Of a DNA stretch of 64,000 nt, positions 1 through 11,600 are shown in pieces. The first letter of the stretch is position 1. Each line of letters starts with the position of its first letter. The DNA is from Parelaphostrongylus tenuis (taxonomy: Eukaryota > Nematoda > Chromadorea > Rhabditida > Metastrongylidae): contig JAHQIW010002093.1 of NCBI GenBank assembly GCA_019055375.1, forward strand, positions 124,001 to 188,000, given 5' to 3'. The translations under genes were made by a program, and so were the position numbers. The notes under the pieces are model-generated. The model did no database searches. It was not told the DNA's origin and worked only from the letters and a program-made list of their open reading frames with translations.

Positions 1-226
1 CGCTTGAGAGCTTTCTGGGAGGCTTGGTAGAAGAACAATAAGTCCCTGGTGTAATGAAACATTGTTCGAATCCAGTATCGGTAAGTTCTTATTCAACATA
101 AATTCGACCAACTTGCACCGGTCTTTTCAACGCTTGGCGGTGCGTATTTATTCTCGAATATTAAGACACAGTAACTCGTAGGTAACTATTTGACTTCTTC
201 GAGACCTTAATAAAGTTTATATCTCC

Positions 227-1069
227 ATGCAATCTTTAGATAATGCGACATTTTTAAGGAGAGGAGTAGTCTGGATTGCTCCATTCATGCTCAACGGAAT
301 CAATATCTCCAAATTCTCCAATTACGTCTATCTACGTCGGGAGATAAATATAATGAACGATTCAGCTTCAGAATTGATCAGGAGAAAGCGAACGGCTCGG
401 GAAGTGTTTGAGGAAATCAAGGATTTGGCGAGAAGAACAAGAAACCCTCAACTACGTGCCTACCTTGTCGACACAACGATTCCTCATGCGCTTACGAACG
501 CGTCAAAAACATAGTCGCTGCGTAAACAGGATGAAGGGTCACTCAGCGTTGTCAAGGCGCAGTCGAAAGGTATATGGTATCAGTATTCCAAATCTCGCAA
601 ATGGAAAAAGAACTGAAGTTCTGACCAAATTCGACGAATAAAGATCTCAAATGCCGTTTTACACGCCAACTAATCGAAAATCAGGTGAGGTGCCCACGTA
701 ACCGTTCTAACGACATTCGATAGCGAGATTGGATTCTGCGCTGTGTCAGACTCACAACAAAAAGACCATCGTCTCGGTGGTTTGGTTCCTTCACGAAAAG
801 CCTAGAAGAAAGATACGATGCTTGAAAAATCAATAGAGAGAGATGAATTTAGTGGGTTGCTTTTCCACGCGGTAGGGAAAGCGGAAGTTTCACGTGGTTC
901 TTGCTCGAGTCACTCGTTGATGAATGGGACCGAAGGTTATATAAGTAAAGACAACACTGTCAATGATAATATGGATTGCCACAGCAGGCAAATCTTGGCC
1001 CCTCCAAGCACCTCCAATTACACTGATACGTTGCTCTACCGTAGGGCTATCGTGTTCATAGAAAATTGA
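227..1069 (+). mobile_element. RTE-type non-LTR retrotransposon, C-terminal reverse-transcriptase fragment (broken)
   Basis: Successive reading frames resemble the far C-terminus of the RTE-clade endonuclease/reverse transcriptase common in strongylid genomes. The stretch VYLRREINIMND is followed by an Arg/Lys-rich helix and RTRNPQLRAYLVDTTI. A frameshifted part around 500-640 still reads like 'QDEGSLSVV', and the block at 820-900 (LLFHAVGKAEVSRG) matches the tail of the copy at 27.1 kb. Stops and frameshifts show it is dead. Family assignment is by eye from memory. Confidence 0.6.
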
Positions 1070-2525
1070 ACCCTACCCAAGAATCTGAGCTAATCATGAA
1101 CATTTATGTATTACACAAACATTGATAACTGCTCCTTTTCGGATTCATTGTAACAATCTCTTGGAAACTAATCTACGACAGCGTATCATTACCACCGACA
1201 AACAGATCAGATCCGGCCAACTTGTTAGTGCTTCCAGAGAAAAGAGCATGAGTGATTTACCTCGTGTCTTGAATGAATCACTTCTTGAAATGTCGAACTG
1301 CAATAAGCAATGAGTAGTTCTTTGATCAACAAAGTTTTGAGCTAAGGAAATGTCGCAATTTCATCTAAAGCTCAGGTAGAAGTGAGCCAGTCCAAGACTC
1401 TACGCTGTGATGGTAACAACATGACGGCACAAATGTCTGCGAAATTTCGACAATCCTTTCTAACGAAATAGATTGATGCTCAACTGGCAATTTACTAATC
1501 AATCAAAAAAAAAGAGTGGAGTTGAGCGATTCCACCAAGTTGTTATCAAATATGTGCAAAATAGTCCTCAAAATCAGATGAGTGAAACTGACCTGGAAAA
1601 AAAGTAAGATTCGGGCAGGATAAAAACTTTTTGAAAGAAAAAATTCATTAGTGCTGAACACCGGTGCTTGAATTCGGTTAAACTTATGACCAATGAAAAG
1701 TTTTTTTCATTATTCAAAACCGAAATAAAATTTGCTCTTTTGAGAATGAATTATGCAGTAAATGAGGTCAACATTAATGCTAAATTGATAAAGTCTGAGG
1801 GATAGTTGGCTTTAGAGGAACATTGTTTTTGAAATAGCGATCAATATAAATGATTTCAGTGAATGCAATAAAGAAAACTATTGCGGTGAATGTGCGGTTG
1901 AAAAACTAAGTAGAAAAAATGTGTCCAGCATAATGAATTGGCACATTGATAGACATTTTCACAAAGAAGCATGCTTGTCACAACTCATATTTCACTGGCA
2001 CTTTGCCCTTTTTGAAAGAACTTTTTCTTGAGAGTCCCAAGGCTGCAATTTCAAAACAATTTGATTTTAGACACCTTGGCACTGGAAAAGTCTTCCCTTG
2101 TGAAAACATCTTCTTAACAAACGGCATGTGATCTAACGTAGACTTTCTCTTATCGGAGCTTGAAGAAAACGTTGAAAACGCCTTCATGCTGACTTTAATT
2201 GCTTTGTTGGATAGACCATCTCACTGTTACTTAATACAGCAACAACTGTTTGTGATCGCTGTGGGAGAAAAAACTTGGCACGAAGTCATGAAATTTGACA
2301 TTCATACTCAGCCTGTGAGATATATATAGAATCATACTGAGAGCAGTCAGCTTGCCCAAATCATCTTGAAAAGTCCACATACATCTAATTTTCAGCTGAA
2401 TCTCACATTTGAGTCCAAGTACCACTGTGAATGACGGTTACAAGATACCGAACTGAGTGAAAATGTTGGCAAACGAAGGATATTTGAAGACGATTTGTGA
2501 GAGTAGATAAGTAACAATGAAATCA
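1070..2525. other. No gene recognised
   Basis: AT-rich DNA. Short ORFs of about 60-70 codons are present on both strands (for example 1122-1313 and 2231-2425), with no recognisable domain, splice-phase support or repeat match. Confidence 0.4.
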
Positions 2526-2890
2526 TCATAAAGAACAAAGAGACACCACAAAAACTAGCAGCTGCACTTTTCTCCTCGTCACTCTGACGACTACGTCATT
2601 CCTTTGAAACATGACGCCAACTGCAACCGGCAGAGCACCGATTACGAATGAATGATGATGAAAAAAGATCTTAGTTTGCATTAAGCTCAGATAGCTCTGG
2701 GCTAAAAAAAACAACGTGAAAAAGTTGAGTACAATCAGCATGCCTTGATGGATCTTTCCATTCTACGAACCGATGAAGTGGCCAAATGTATATGACGTGA
2801 AAAATCTTTTCCATCACTTAGTTCCTCGTCGCCTTCAGTATACCATCTCTCGTATAATTCAATTGATTTAGATAAAGCAAGTCCTTGCTA
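2526..2890 (-). pseudogene. Coding-like remnant of a membrane protein, unrecognised
   Basis: On the minus strand a segment ending near 2742 reads LYERWYTEGDEELSDG, then HLATSSVRRMERSIKA, and stops at a TGA. A second frame (2741-2526) then reads a hydrophobic stretch LIVLNFFTLFFLAQSY followed by VIGALPVAVGVMF. A charged lead followed directly by two hydrophobic segments suggests the cytosolic-to-membrane entry of a transporter. The frame change at the junction suggests a broken gene or a missed intron. The layout recalls cation-diffusion-facilitator N-termini, but I cannot support a family. Confidence 0.25.
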
Positions 2891-4376
2891 ATCTAAATTT
2901 TACTCATTAGCTCAACAGAAATTTTAGCACACCTCACCGGTTCATCCTTGTGCTTTTCAGATTTATAAACGCTCATATTCTTTATAAAGATGAATGGGTA
3001 AAAGCTATACTGGCATGAATACTGTCATCCAAAAAGGTCTTCGTCACTGATTAGACGCTAGTCTTCTGACAAGCTCGAGATTAAATTCAAATTGCTCCCT
3101 TTCCCTCTCTCCCTCTCTTCTTCTCTTCCCGCCCTCCCCCTCTCTCTCTCTAACTCTCTCATTCTCTAAGATGTTTGGCTTATCTCCTCCTCTTTCGCAG
3201 TAAGATGACAAAATCCGGCATGGCATCAAATCGTGTTAGATAAGCTCAATTGGGTGAATAATCAAGGAGATTGTATATTTATTGTCTTTAGATAGAACAC
3301 TTCATCACAAAGGTATTTCTCCCATGAGAATTCAAGCACCACTTCCTCACAGATTAGTTCGTCTGCTTTTGTAAACGTTATAAAACGGGGCCACTTTTAC
3401 AAATTTTCAAATAGTCGTGATAGTTGTCAGTGATCTAAAATTATATTTGCCTTACAATGATACAGGAGCTGTCAATCCTCGTATATTTGTTCCTCAAACT
3501 CCGATGCGGAAAATTCCGTGCGAGGAAGGCCGTCTTTCGTTGGAAAAAGAAAAACTATTGCAAAGAAAAAACCTCGGCGGCTCAACGCTGTCCAGCCTTA
3601 GATTGTTATGAAATGGCATCTCGGGACTTCCATCAAAAAAATGTCTTCAGAGATGGCAAAATGCTAGTGAAATATGAATTGTAGCAAGAGTGCTTCCGTG
3701 CGAAGAGGGGGTTTCAGTGACTCAACTGAACATGCAGGCTCTTTGGCCTTTACATTATTGTGCAACTGTATATTAATCGTAATACTTTCTCATGTGTTCA
3801 TTGATTTCACATGGAAGATACTGATTGCAATTTCCAAAACAACATTTGGCTCTGTTCGGTCATCGGGGGATAAATGAATATTCGACTCTATTCGCTGGGC
3901 AAGAACTTTCACAAGGGTGTGCGTAAAGATACGGTAGCTTAAATCTCTGGTACCGCGATACATGGCCGCTCTCTAAAGAAGTATTTAAAATAACACTTCA
4001 ACGAAAGAATAACATTTGTAACCCACACACGCGTTTTTTTTTTTGCATTTAGACTGTGATTAGTCTCTCTACAGCGAAAAATTTGAAGATTCCATTGGTT
4101 TTCTTATTTTCTGAAGAGACCGCTTCTCTGCAGTGCAGCAGGAAAAATAGGATCAAATTTACATATGTGAGCAAGGATTTTCTGGCTATCCTACTGGGTG
4201 AGGGGGAAGGACGGGGAGCAGGGAGAAGGAGGCCGTTTTAACATGGCGGTCAATCGATTGACCCTTTCGCGAGTCATGGGAGAGTTTGATTTTTGTTATT
4301 TAATCAGAAATTGTTTCCTCGCTATGGAAGAAGCTCCAGAACAAAGGCCTAACTCAAGAAAATTTCCTCCACACGC
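2891..4376. other. No gene recognised; contains a polypyrimidine tract
   Basis: AT-rich non-coding DNA. The C/T tract at 3094-3165 produces a spurious Glu/Arg-rich minus-strand ORF. Nothing else is supportable. Confidence 0.4.
3094..3165. repeat. Polypyrimidine (CT-rich) low-complexity tract
   Basis: Almost uninterrupted C/T on the plus strand, built from ccctctct-type units. Simple sequence seen directly. Confidence 0.85.
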
Positions 4377-4560
4377 TCAAGTGCTTTTCGTGCTTCCAAC
4401 GAAGTAATGATTGAACTGCGCGGCTGATGTAAAACATAATTTTATTTTGAATTTGACAGCTCTTTCAAGGGGTGTTTTGAAAAGCCACTTACTTAACGGG
4501 CTAGCCAAAGATCCAAGCTTTTGAATTACTACTAACACTCTTATAAAAACTTCCTGTCCA
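4377..4560 (-). repeat. Diverged satellite/dispersed repeat S1, single unit
   Basis: Read on the minus strand it starts with gagtgttagtagtaattc, continues with an 'aaagcttggatct' motif and ends with ttggaagcacgaaaagca. The same order of blocks occurs on the plus strand at 31205-31400, and the shorter motif recurs many times at 14.0-15.7 kb and 44.1-44.3 kb. The 77-codon ORF here is a product of the repeat. Confidence 0.6.
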
Positions 4561-5230
4561 GCGAATGGAATCGAATATTCACTTGTCCTTTGATACCCCA
4601 ATGAACACAATATTTCTCTATAGCCAATCTCACCTTAGAGACTAAATCATCTTATGACAGTCAAAAATTTACATCAAAACCTTCCTTGCTCCCAAACAAT
4701 AGAAGAATACTTTCTGTGGAAAACGGTGTTGAGAAGACGACTGTTCACGTAATAAGTATAACAGTCAGTAGCGCAAGAACCTCTCAAAAGTACATAGCTT
4801 TCACTAAAATTCTGTTTCCAGCAAAAACGATCACAATGAACCTCATTACCATTACCAGTGTAGACAAGGCAAGCATTCACATCTTTCAAGACGATGAATT
4901 GAAAACATTTAACAGTGGAAACATCACACGTCAATCAAAAGCATGAACGTAATTGATCGTATGGAGTAGTGAGCTGTTGACTGTACAAGAGAATAATTTG
5001 GAGAGAATTTTGAGTGTATGTAAAAATGCTGGCGTAGAGCGTAGTAGCTTGAGGTTCCTGCAGTGCATAGTGAATTGGCCACTTTCTCAATCCCACATCA
5101 AAATCTCACTAAATTTTCACGTCTCCGTGTTCGCACACTAATGGTAGTCTTGTCTGGGTTGATGCAACACTGACATAAAAGCTGTACTTTCCTTTGATTT
5201 AAACTTAAACGCAGATGATATTCTTTTTAA
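4561..5230. other. No gene recognised
   Basis: Two overlapping 86-codon ORFs on opposite strands (4674-4946) have no recognisable domain and mirror each other. I see no supported gene. Confidence 0.35.
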
Positions 5231-5268
5231 CCGATAAATAACGCTTCAGCGATTTCGTCTTCCTCAGG
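5231..5268 (-). repeat. Hammerhead-like motif (Penelope/retrozyme type), decayed
   Basis: Minus strand reads CCTGAGGAAGACGAAATCGC followed by TGAAGCGTTATTTATCGG. This resembles a hammerhead core, CUGANGA, then a small hairpin, then GAAAC, with the last conserved A changed to G. A related copy lies inverted at 5419-5455. Confidence 0.4.
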
Positions 5269-5418
5269 TCCACTATGCAACTAACGTGGGAGAGGTCAGT
5301 GCAATACTGTGGCTCACTGTGGATATTCTAATCACTCTCCGAGATCGGCGCAGGATAATATTGTGACACACTGTGAAAGCTGTTTTTACAGGTGTCCTCA
5401 CTCCAAGTAGCTTAGCGG

Positions 5419-5455
5419 CTCTGAGAAAGGCGAAATCGCCGAAACGTTATCCATT
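5419..5455 (+). repeat. Hammerhead-like motif (Penelope/retrozyme type), decayed
   Basis: Plus strand: CTGAGAA, then hairpin GGCG-AAAT-CGCC, then GAAACGTTATCC. Stem II and the GAAAC strand are perfect, but the CUGAUGA strand is disrupted and I find no matching stem I. It aligns base for base with the inverted copy at 5231-5268. Similar motifs mark Penelope-like element ends in other animals (from memory). Confidence 0.45.
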
Positions 5456-6614
5456 CATCTCGAACGGAGATATACCAACCTCGTGAAAGTTAATGAAGAG
5501 AGAAAAAAATAGTTCGCAAGATATTTCTTATTGCTCTTGTCGAAGTTTGATGCAGATTGCTCTTTCAAACCAACGTCAGATGTCGCTTAACTGCTGCAAG
5601 ACATATTGTAACTCAGATGTGTATTCTATCACCTCTAGCGATGCTTGGTGAAGTCAGATGCATGACGTAACCCTTAGATAATGTTCAATGCTGTATCCTA
5701 TATAGCTCATTCATTTCATCCACTCTAATGAAAATTTGATCCAGTAACAAAGTATATAAAACTTGGAGCCGCTATGTAGAATGCGGTTAACACCGAAAGG
5801 TTATTAGGTTGCACATTAATGAATGAAAAATCCTCACTGATTTAACGATGGCGCACAAGTGCTTGATTAATCCTTGATGGCGAAACATATTGGAGGCAAA
5901 GTGAATGCGAAGCACAGATTACGTACTTCCTTTCGGTGTCCGTTTGGTGATGCAGAACTTCCTGCTATTATATCAATTTTATAGCATTTGGAAGCTGATG
6001 TTCAAAGATCAAAACAAAAGAACCCTTCTTTAAACACACAAATGTCCCTTTCAAAATGTGAGCTGCATCTAAACACTTCGTTCATTCTTTCCGCTGTCTT
6101 ATAACCGTCCTCCGAAAAACTGCTTGCTTTGGCTGGAAGTGTGGCATTGTGGAATCTCTTCATTGACACTCCAGTCGACCGCTGTTTTTTTTTCTGGAAA
6201 TTCAAGACAGCTGAGCCAAAGCGTCCTCAGATCGGCGTCACAAGCAGCTGTTGGACATTCTGGATTTGAGGCAATTTTCCTCTTTGTAACTCACATTGTT
6301 CCAAAGTATCAACAATTCTTGTAGGTGAATTGGCGACTAACCCAGACAAGAGTACTGAGATGTTAGAAAAACTTTAACCCGAGGTGGCTCCAAACTCCTC
6401 ATAACGCTCTACGGTGCCTCACTAAATTATCCACTGTTTCATCGAAGTCTTCGCTCTACCTTTCTCTCATCCTTGTTTCCTCATAAGAGTGCTCTTCCGT
6501 TAAAATAAAATTCACGGGTAAATGAGGAATAAAAGTTTTGATTAGTCGACCGAGCCCATTGGGCATACTTTTTTACGTGAGCAGTTCTTGCAGTATACAC
6601 TCATTCACAAAAAC
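5456..6614. other. No gene recognised
   Basis: AT-rich intergenic-type DNA with only short, unsupported ORFs on both strands. Confidence 0.35.
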
Positions 6615-6915
6615 TAGAAAGGGTGAAGCTTTCGGTGTCAATAAACGCTTGAGGATTGCTCCTCATATTTTGGAAGATCAAGCACTGTTACGGTCGAATG
6701 CATATCGGTCCTATACGATGACTAACGGTGGCCTTCCAATGTCTTAATGTAGTACTTTCAACTATCCAAAAAGGTTTGGTGCAAATTTTCCGACCACAGA
6801 GAGATGTAATGGCCAATGAGATGACGATACGTGATAGAACCAACGGTCACGTGTATATGGCAGGGCACCTCTAATTACGATGCTACACGTAGCCCACACT
6901 CTTCAGAACTTCCTT
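6615..6915 (-). repeat. tRNA-headed SINE-like element, minus orientation
   Basis: Read on the minus strand, the right end carries a tRNA-like head (revcomp of acctctaattacgatgctac, an A-box-like stretch) and the left end matches the tail of the copy at 18275-18620, through tatgcattc and gaccaatcctcgagagatgc-like blocks. The middle is diverged. Confidence 0.5.
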
Positions 6916-8155
6916 GAACATTGTGTAGTAAATCTGTAGCTACAATACTCCCGACTTCTCGACAGGCCTAACTAACCATACCTAATCCTTAGCATTCATG
7001 TCGTTTTCCCACGAAATTATTGTCGAACATAACTCGAAATGCATATGTTGAAGTGCTATTGATAGCAGTTCCATATATGTTATCAGAATAGATTCCCCAG
7101 ACATCTATCTGACATTTTTGAGCGATTAGGTAAGTAATCAATCGCATAGCTAAACTGTGAGTGACGAGAAACAGTTACGACATAAAACGCTCAACATTAA
7201 TCATTCTTTGAGGGATGTGTTATGCATCTTACTTACTAGCTGTCGTAGAGCATATTTTGTGCATCCATTGAGCTTGAGGATTAGCTGCTACAAGTCAGTA
7301 TGATCTATACGAAATCTTTATTTTACGCATTCAAGCGGTGTGATGATGTTATAAGTTGTAACTAAGATTTCTTGGAATGTTCTGAATGCATTGAATCACA
7401 GGTTTTCATCCGCCCGGAAACCACTTAGCGGATTCCGCAAGAATAGAGCGTCACGTTGCCATGAATGCGGTTTCTCAAATAAATTCTGAGAAAGAAATTC
7501 ATATATATATGTATGTGTATATATATATATATATATATATAACATTTATTAGTTCTACAGATATATGGACAATTAGGCTTATTTCGTCGCTTGTGTTCGT
7601 GCAGAACAATGGCTCACATTTCCCACGCGCGCTAAGTTTCTTCATAGTCATGTACAAAAGCAAATTCAACAAAACTAAATGTAGTTATCGGAAATTAACA
7701 CAAGCTAGCCTGCATAAATCAATCTTTAGCCAGAAAATGCATTTGAAACTATCAACGAGAACTTTTACATTAGAACATGACGAGAGATCAATCAGCATCA
7801 AAACTGACGAGAAATAGAAAAATATAGAAGGCGAAAACCAAGATGCTAGAGGAAAATAGTTGTGGCGCACGACCAAGAAAATACGATTTTTACAATGAAA
7901 CGTATGTATGGAATCATGAAGTAAAGAGAAGGGCAAGTGTCGCGTAGCGGTTAGAGGTTCCCTCCTATGTACAAACTTTATGCTTGTTTTGTTCCACGTC
8001 CTAGGTAAACTGAGCACCACATTGCACCGGTGTCAGTAAACTGGAGCTACATAAAAATGGAACTAAGTAACATCGATAACATGTATGGGTAAAAGCACCT
8101 CCAGAAGTTACAAAAGGTGGTTACCAGAAGCCACTGTTTAGGCCATTGAAGCAAT
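6916..8155. other. No gene recognised; microsatellite and tRNA-like fragment
   Basis: Contains the TA/TG microsatellite at 7498-7541 and a tRNA-like head near 7935-8020 (gtgtcgcgtagcggttagag). The 118-codon and 111-codon overlapping ORFs here arise partly from the microsatellite (Tyr/Ile/Val run) and have no recognisable domain. Confidence 0.4.
7498..7541. repeat. (TA)n/(TG)n microsatellite
   Basis: Runs of atatat and gtatgtgtat seen directly. Confidence 0.95.
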
Positions 8156-8200
8156 CAGTCACATGCAATCAGTTGCAAGCTATTTTGTATGCATATAATA

Positions 8201-8781
8201 GGGTGGGGAAAAAGTTCTGTGAAAATGCATGCAACTTTTTTGGGTTTCAGGCCATTTTTCGTGTTTTTGGGCTGATTTGAAAGCCCGCCTTCTCCCACTT
8301 TGATTGGTATATAATTTATCTACTTATTCCAAGATGAAGTTAACAAGCGAGCAAATTAGGTTGTTGATGATGCACGAATGGCTGTTGTGTTCAAATGCAA
8401 CGGTGGCAAGTGAACGCATCAATCTGGCTTCGGGCGAAGACATAGTTGGCAAAACACGATCTATAGGTGGTTCAAAAGGTTTGACGAAGGTGAAAAAAGT
8501 TGTGAAGATCAGTCGCGATCAGGCCATCCAAAAGAAGTTGACAGTCAAGCTGTGCTCGAAGCGAATGAGAGAAATCCCTCTTTGACAACTCGGTCATTAA
8601 TTTCTTCAACAGCAAGAAATTCGAAATTTATGCTTGCGGAATCGATCTTTTGCCAGAGAAGTGGCAGAACGTGATTGAAGTTGAAGCGGAGTATTTTGAC
8701 TACTAGTTTTGCCTTTGTTCGGGTGTAATAGGTGCACAAATAAATGTTTTACAAGCATTTTCTCAGAAATTTTTCCTAACA
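8201..8781 (+). mobile_element. Internally deleted mariner element (bandit-like), copy D1
   Basis: Inverted termini GGGTGGGGAAAAAGTTCTG and (revcomp) TGTTAGGAAAAATTTCTG are flanked by TA dinucleotides, as expected for mariner insertion. Inside, from 8334, an ORF begins MKLTSEQIRLLMMHEWLL, the HTH-type N-terminal domain of a mariner transposase. After about 90 codons the sequence jumps to the extreme C-terminus (IDLLPEKWQNVIEVEAEYFD, stop near 8707). The whole catalytic DDD region is missing, so the copy could only move in trans. A 21-bp direct repeat, cagtcacatgcaatcagttg plus c, flanks it at 8156-8176 and 8793-8813. Similarity to the hookworm bandit mariner is from memory. Confidence 0.8.
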
Positions 8782-8813
8782 TATCAAACAAACAGTCACA
8801 TGCAATCAGTTGC

Positions 8814-9725
8814 TTACCCTTCTAAGCCATTTATTGTGTTCTATTATTGTGTTCATTTAATGTGTTTCAACCAGTGTGCTATTTTTACCACAGTAATTTT
8901 TTGAAGTCTCCTCCTGCACTGATTTCCATTAGGCTCCCATCGTTATTCAAGATATTACAGTTATGATATTGGGATTGGTTTTTGGAATGAGCTTCCAAAC
9001 TCTTTGTAGCAGCGGACAGGAAGCATCGTTTCCCGTTTGGAACGTATAGGGTGTTCTGCCATTTTACTCAAAAGCCATAAACGTTTGCTATGTACTGTTA
9101 TTCAAATGGTGGATGAATTTTATTACGTAAACAGCCAAGAAATAGCTGAGGTCATCACTCCTAGAAAATTAGGCGCTTTTTTGCTTTGATGACAGGCAGG
9201 GTAATTGCGACAACTTTTATTAGCTAGCATTCAACGCTGACTAGAATTCAACTCCACGATTTCGATTTCAAAGTGGAAGAAGTTTTGAAAGCGACTGTTG
9301 TATATTAATGACAGTTCGCTAGCACATGCGTTCATCTCGTAATTTCATAGACATAATGTGCTAACTCTGTATGCTAAGGAGTTGGTACAGAAACATTAAG
9401 TATAAATAGACTCACCCGTCCTCAGAAAATTTCTATAAGCTCAATACATTAAGGTTCAGCGATATCAAGTACTTATGGTGACTTGAACAGGCTCGCATCT
9501 ACTCTACTGCTATAAGAAGCGCAAGAACGTCTTTGAAATCTTCTCTTCGCTACGATTTATAGCAGATAACGACGTAGATGAACTTCTCACTGTTGAGTTA
9601 ATTTATGGAACCATTTGGACGCTTGATTACTGTAGTTGGCAAACTTTCTTAACTATCATTGAACGTTGAGATCAATCTAGCATTTGTAGCAAAACAACCT
9701 CATATATCAATGTTGGAAGCATATG
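8814..9725. other. No gene recognised
   Basis: AT-rich DNA without supported ORFs or repeats. Confidence 0.35.
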
Positions 9726-9800
9726 TAGTGTAATGGTTAGAGATGTCTCGCTACCCAGATAGATTGTTGGCTGATTGGATTCTACTTCAAAGAATAGCCG
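9726..9800 (+). repeat. tRNA-like repeat head
   Basis: gtgtaatggttagagatgtc resembles an A box and ggctgattggattctac resembles a degenerate B box about 30 bases on. Probably the head of a tRNA-derived repeat, not a working tRNA. Confidence 0.4.
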
Positions 9801-9856
9801 AACCCCCCAAATCGACCTACAAAGTGCTTCCAAACTCGTTTAGCAGATACTGGCTG

Positions 9857-10150
9857 CTAGGATAAATACACACTCATTAGACTTGTTTGGGAAATCATGC
9901 TTGATAGGGTAGATATCCACTCTTTCAGCTCTACGATAATCTGTGGAGGAAACTGCGCGGGCATCATGCAATAGCCAACGACAAAGGCTACATTCTTTCC
10001 ATCTTCTGAATCAAATTCTAGCTGAAATGGTAATTCCATGTCAAAAAATCCTCTTTCAATGTTCAGGCTATTACCTTATCACCTCCTTATCACCCACTCG
10101 ATATTTGCCATCAGTAGTCATTACTGACAAATTTTTTGCTAGTTAATTTT
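9857..10150 (-). pseudogene. Coding-like remnant, unrecognised
   Basis: On the minus strand, LAKNLSVMTTDGKYRVGDKE (about 10140-10080) is followed, after a frame break, by MELPFQLEFDSEDGKNVAFV and CMMPAQFPPQIIVELKEW (10039-9890). The residue mix looks like real protein, unlike nearby ORFs. The two parts are separated by a stretch too short to be an intron, so it may be a pseudogene or a captured exon. I recognise no family. Confidence 0.3.
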
Positions 10151-10269
10151 CATAACAATATGACAGAATATTTGACCTTTACAAGGTCTCGCGGTGGCCT
10201 ACTAATGTATTAGATCAGTGCTACCATCCTCTCAGTCAAGTCTGGTACTAATTTACCCACCTTGGAAGG

Positions 10270-10440
10270 ACGAAAGGTTTGGTGAGTCATGGTCACGAGA
10301 TCGAATCGTCGACTTTGCCTGCGACACAGATCACCTCTAACACGGACGCCACATATGCACAAAGAACTGGGATCGACGTGGCTGAGTGGTTGTGATGCTG
10401 GTCGCGATGCGCCTAGGGCCGAACTCCACACCCAAAAATT
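10270..10440. repeat. Two opposed tRNA-like repeat heads
   Basis: On the minus strand (about 10355-10270) lies the SINE-like head gtggcgtccgtgttagaggt, with a B-box-like cgattcgatctc. On the plus strand (about 10377-10432) cgtggctgagtggttgtgat is followed by ggccgaactcc. The two heads face each other, suggesting nested or inverted insertion. Confidence 0.4.
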
Positions 10441-10859
10441 CTGCTGCAATTAACAACAAACACGCCATGGATTGCCACCAGCCAGGCTATCTTGGAATTT
10501 GTTAGAAAACGCGCTCAACCAATATTCAACGATGTTCAAGAAGAAGAAGAACGATTGAATGTAGAATTAACATGATAAGTGCTAATTGAAAATTCCAAAA
10601 TTAATACAGCTAGCATTAGCAAGTATCAGCAGATCACATTTAGATTCCGGTATCTGAATGAGTTAGCAACATGATTTATTTGACTAACAAATTCCAATTT
10701 AAGGCTCAATTTCATATTTCAACGACAGTTTACGGTGTGAATTATTAAGTTCAACCATAACTCTTTTCACAATACTCTCTTATTAGCCTTCTTTCTGATT
10801 GAAATCAAATTTTTATCAGAAGGCTGCGATAAACTGGAGACTAGTCTAGCAGCTTTGTC

Positions 10860-11600
10860 GTAGAATCGTAGCACCTTCTCTAGCTGTCTAATGATTTGGG
10901 CTACAACAATGTGATGTCTCGATGAACACCTCATGCATTCACCTACCACGACATTGCTGCATCTGTAATCATTTGCAAGTCTTCTGGTGCGACCGCACAA
11001 GCAGAACATACTCAAGTCGATCTCTGCTGGAAACGAGTCTTGGGTCTAGGCTCACGCCTACTGGCTGCTCAGCGGCAATGACCCGCCAGCTCGACCAAAT
11101 CCTAAGCTCAATGCTCGGGAGATCATCCTCTCTGTTTCCTGAAATTGGTAAGGCACGGTGTTTTGAGAACTGCTCGACAACATGCAAAATCAATGTCGAC
11201 GTATGGGTAGAACAACTCCGTTGACCGCAGCAGTGCAACAGAAACGTTGAAAACGATTCCGTGTCGCTCTTCTCCAAAACAATGTCCGACCTTTACACTA
11301 TGCAGTGTCGACCATTTGAAAGAAACTGAGCTCAACAACAGCACCCACATCCACTTATAGCTCTGATACTGCTTCCCTTGGATTATCATTTCTTTTGCTC
11401 CCTGAAACAATATCCGTGGGAAAAAAAATTGAAGAATCTCACCAGCTTAAAAGTGATTTTACCTAATTCCTTGATCATGTGCTTCACTCCTTTGAGGAGG
11501 AAGGCGTCCAGTGTTTGCTCAGAAAATGATTTCGTATATCTGATCATGATTGTGATTATACTGACGACTAGTTGTTTTCCTTGAGTGAATAACAACTAAA
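10860..11600 (+). pseudogene. Mariner transposase fossil, copy M2
   Basis: Frames broken by shifts and stops still carry mariner landmarks in order. 'NPKLNAREIILSV' and 'ELLDNMQNINVDV'-like words appear around 11095-11205. Then comes DYHFFCSLKQYPWEKKLKNL at 11378-11440, matching the mariner DYHLFRSLQ...KKF block after the second catalytic Asp, followed by a C-terminal 'FEEEG..SLL.K' remnant. The order matches copy M1 at 19.6-20.5 kb. No intact frame remains. Confidence 0.6.

Noticed and set aside
3044..3229. Glu/Arg-rich minus-strand ORF
   Set aside because: Translation of the CT-rich tract, not a protein.
7461..7817. 118-codon ORF with a Tyr/Ile/Val run
   Set aside because: Created by the TA/TG microsatellite and overlapped by an opposite ORF; no protein features beyond it.
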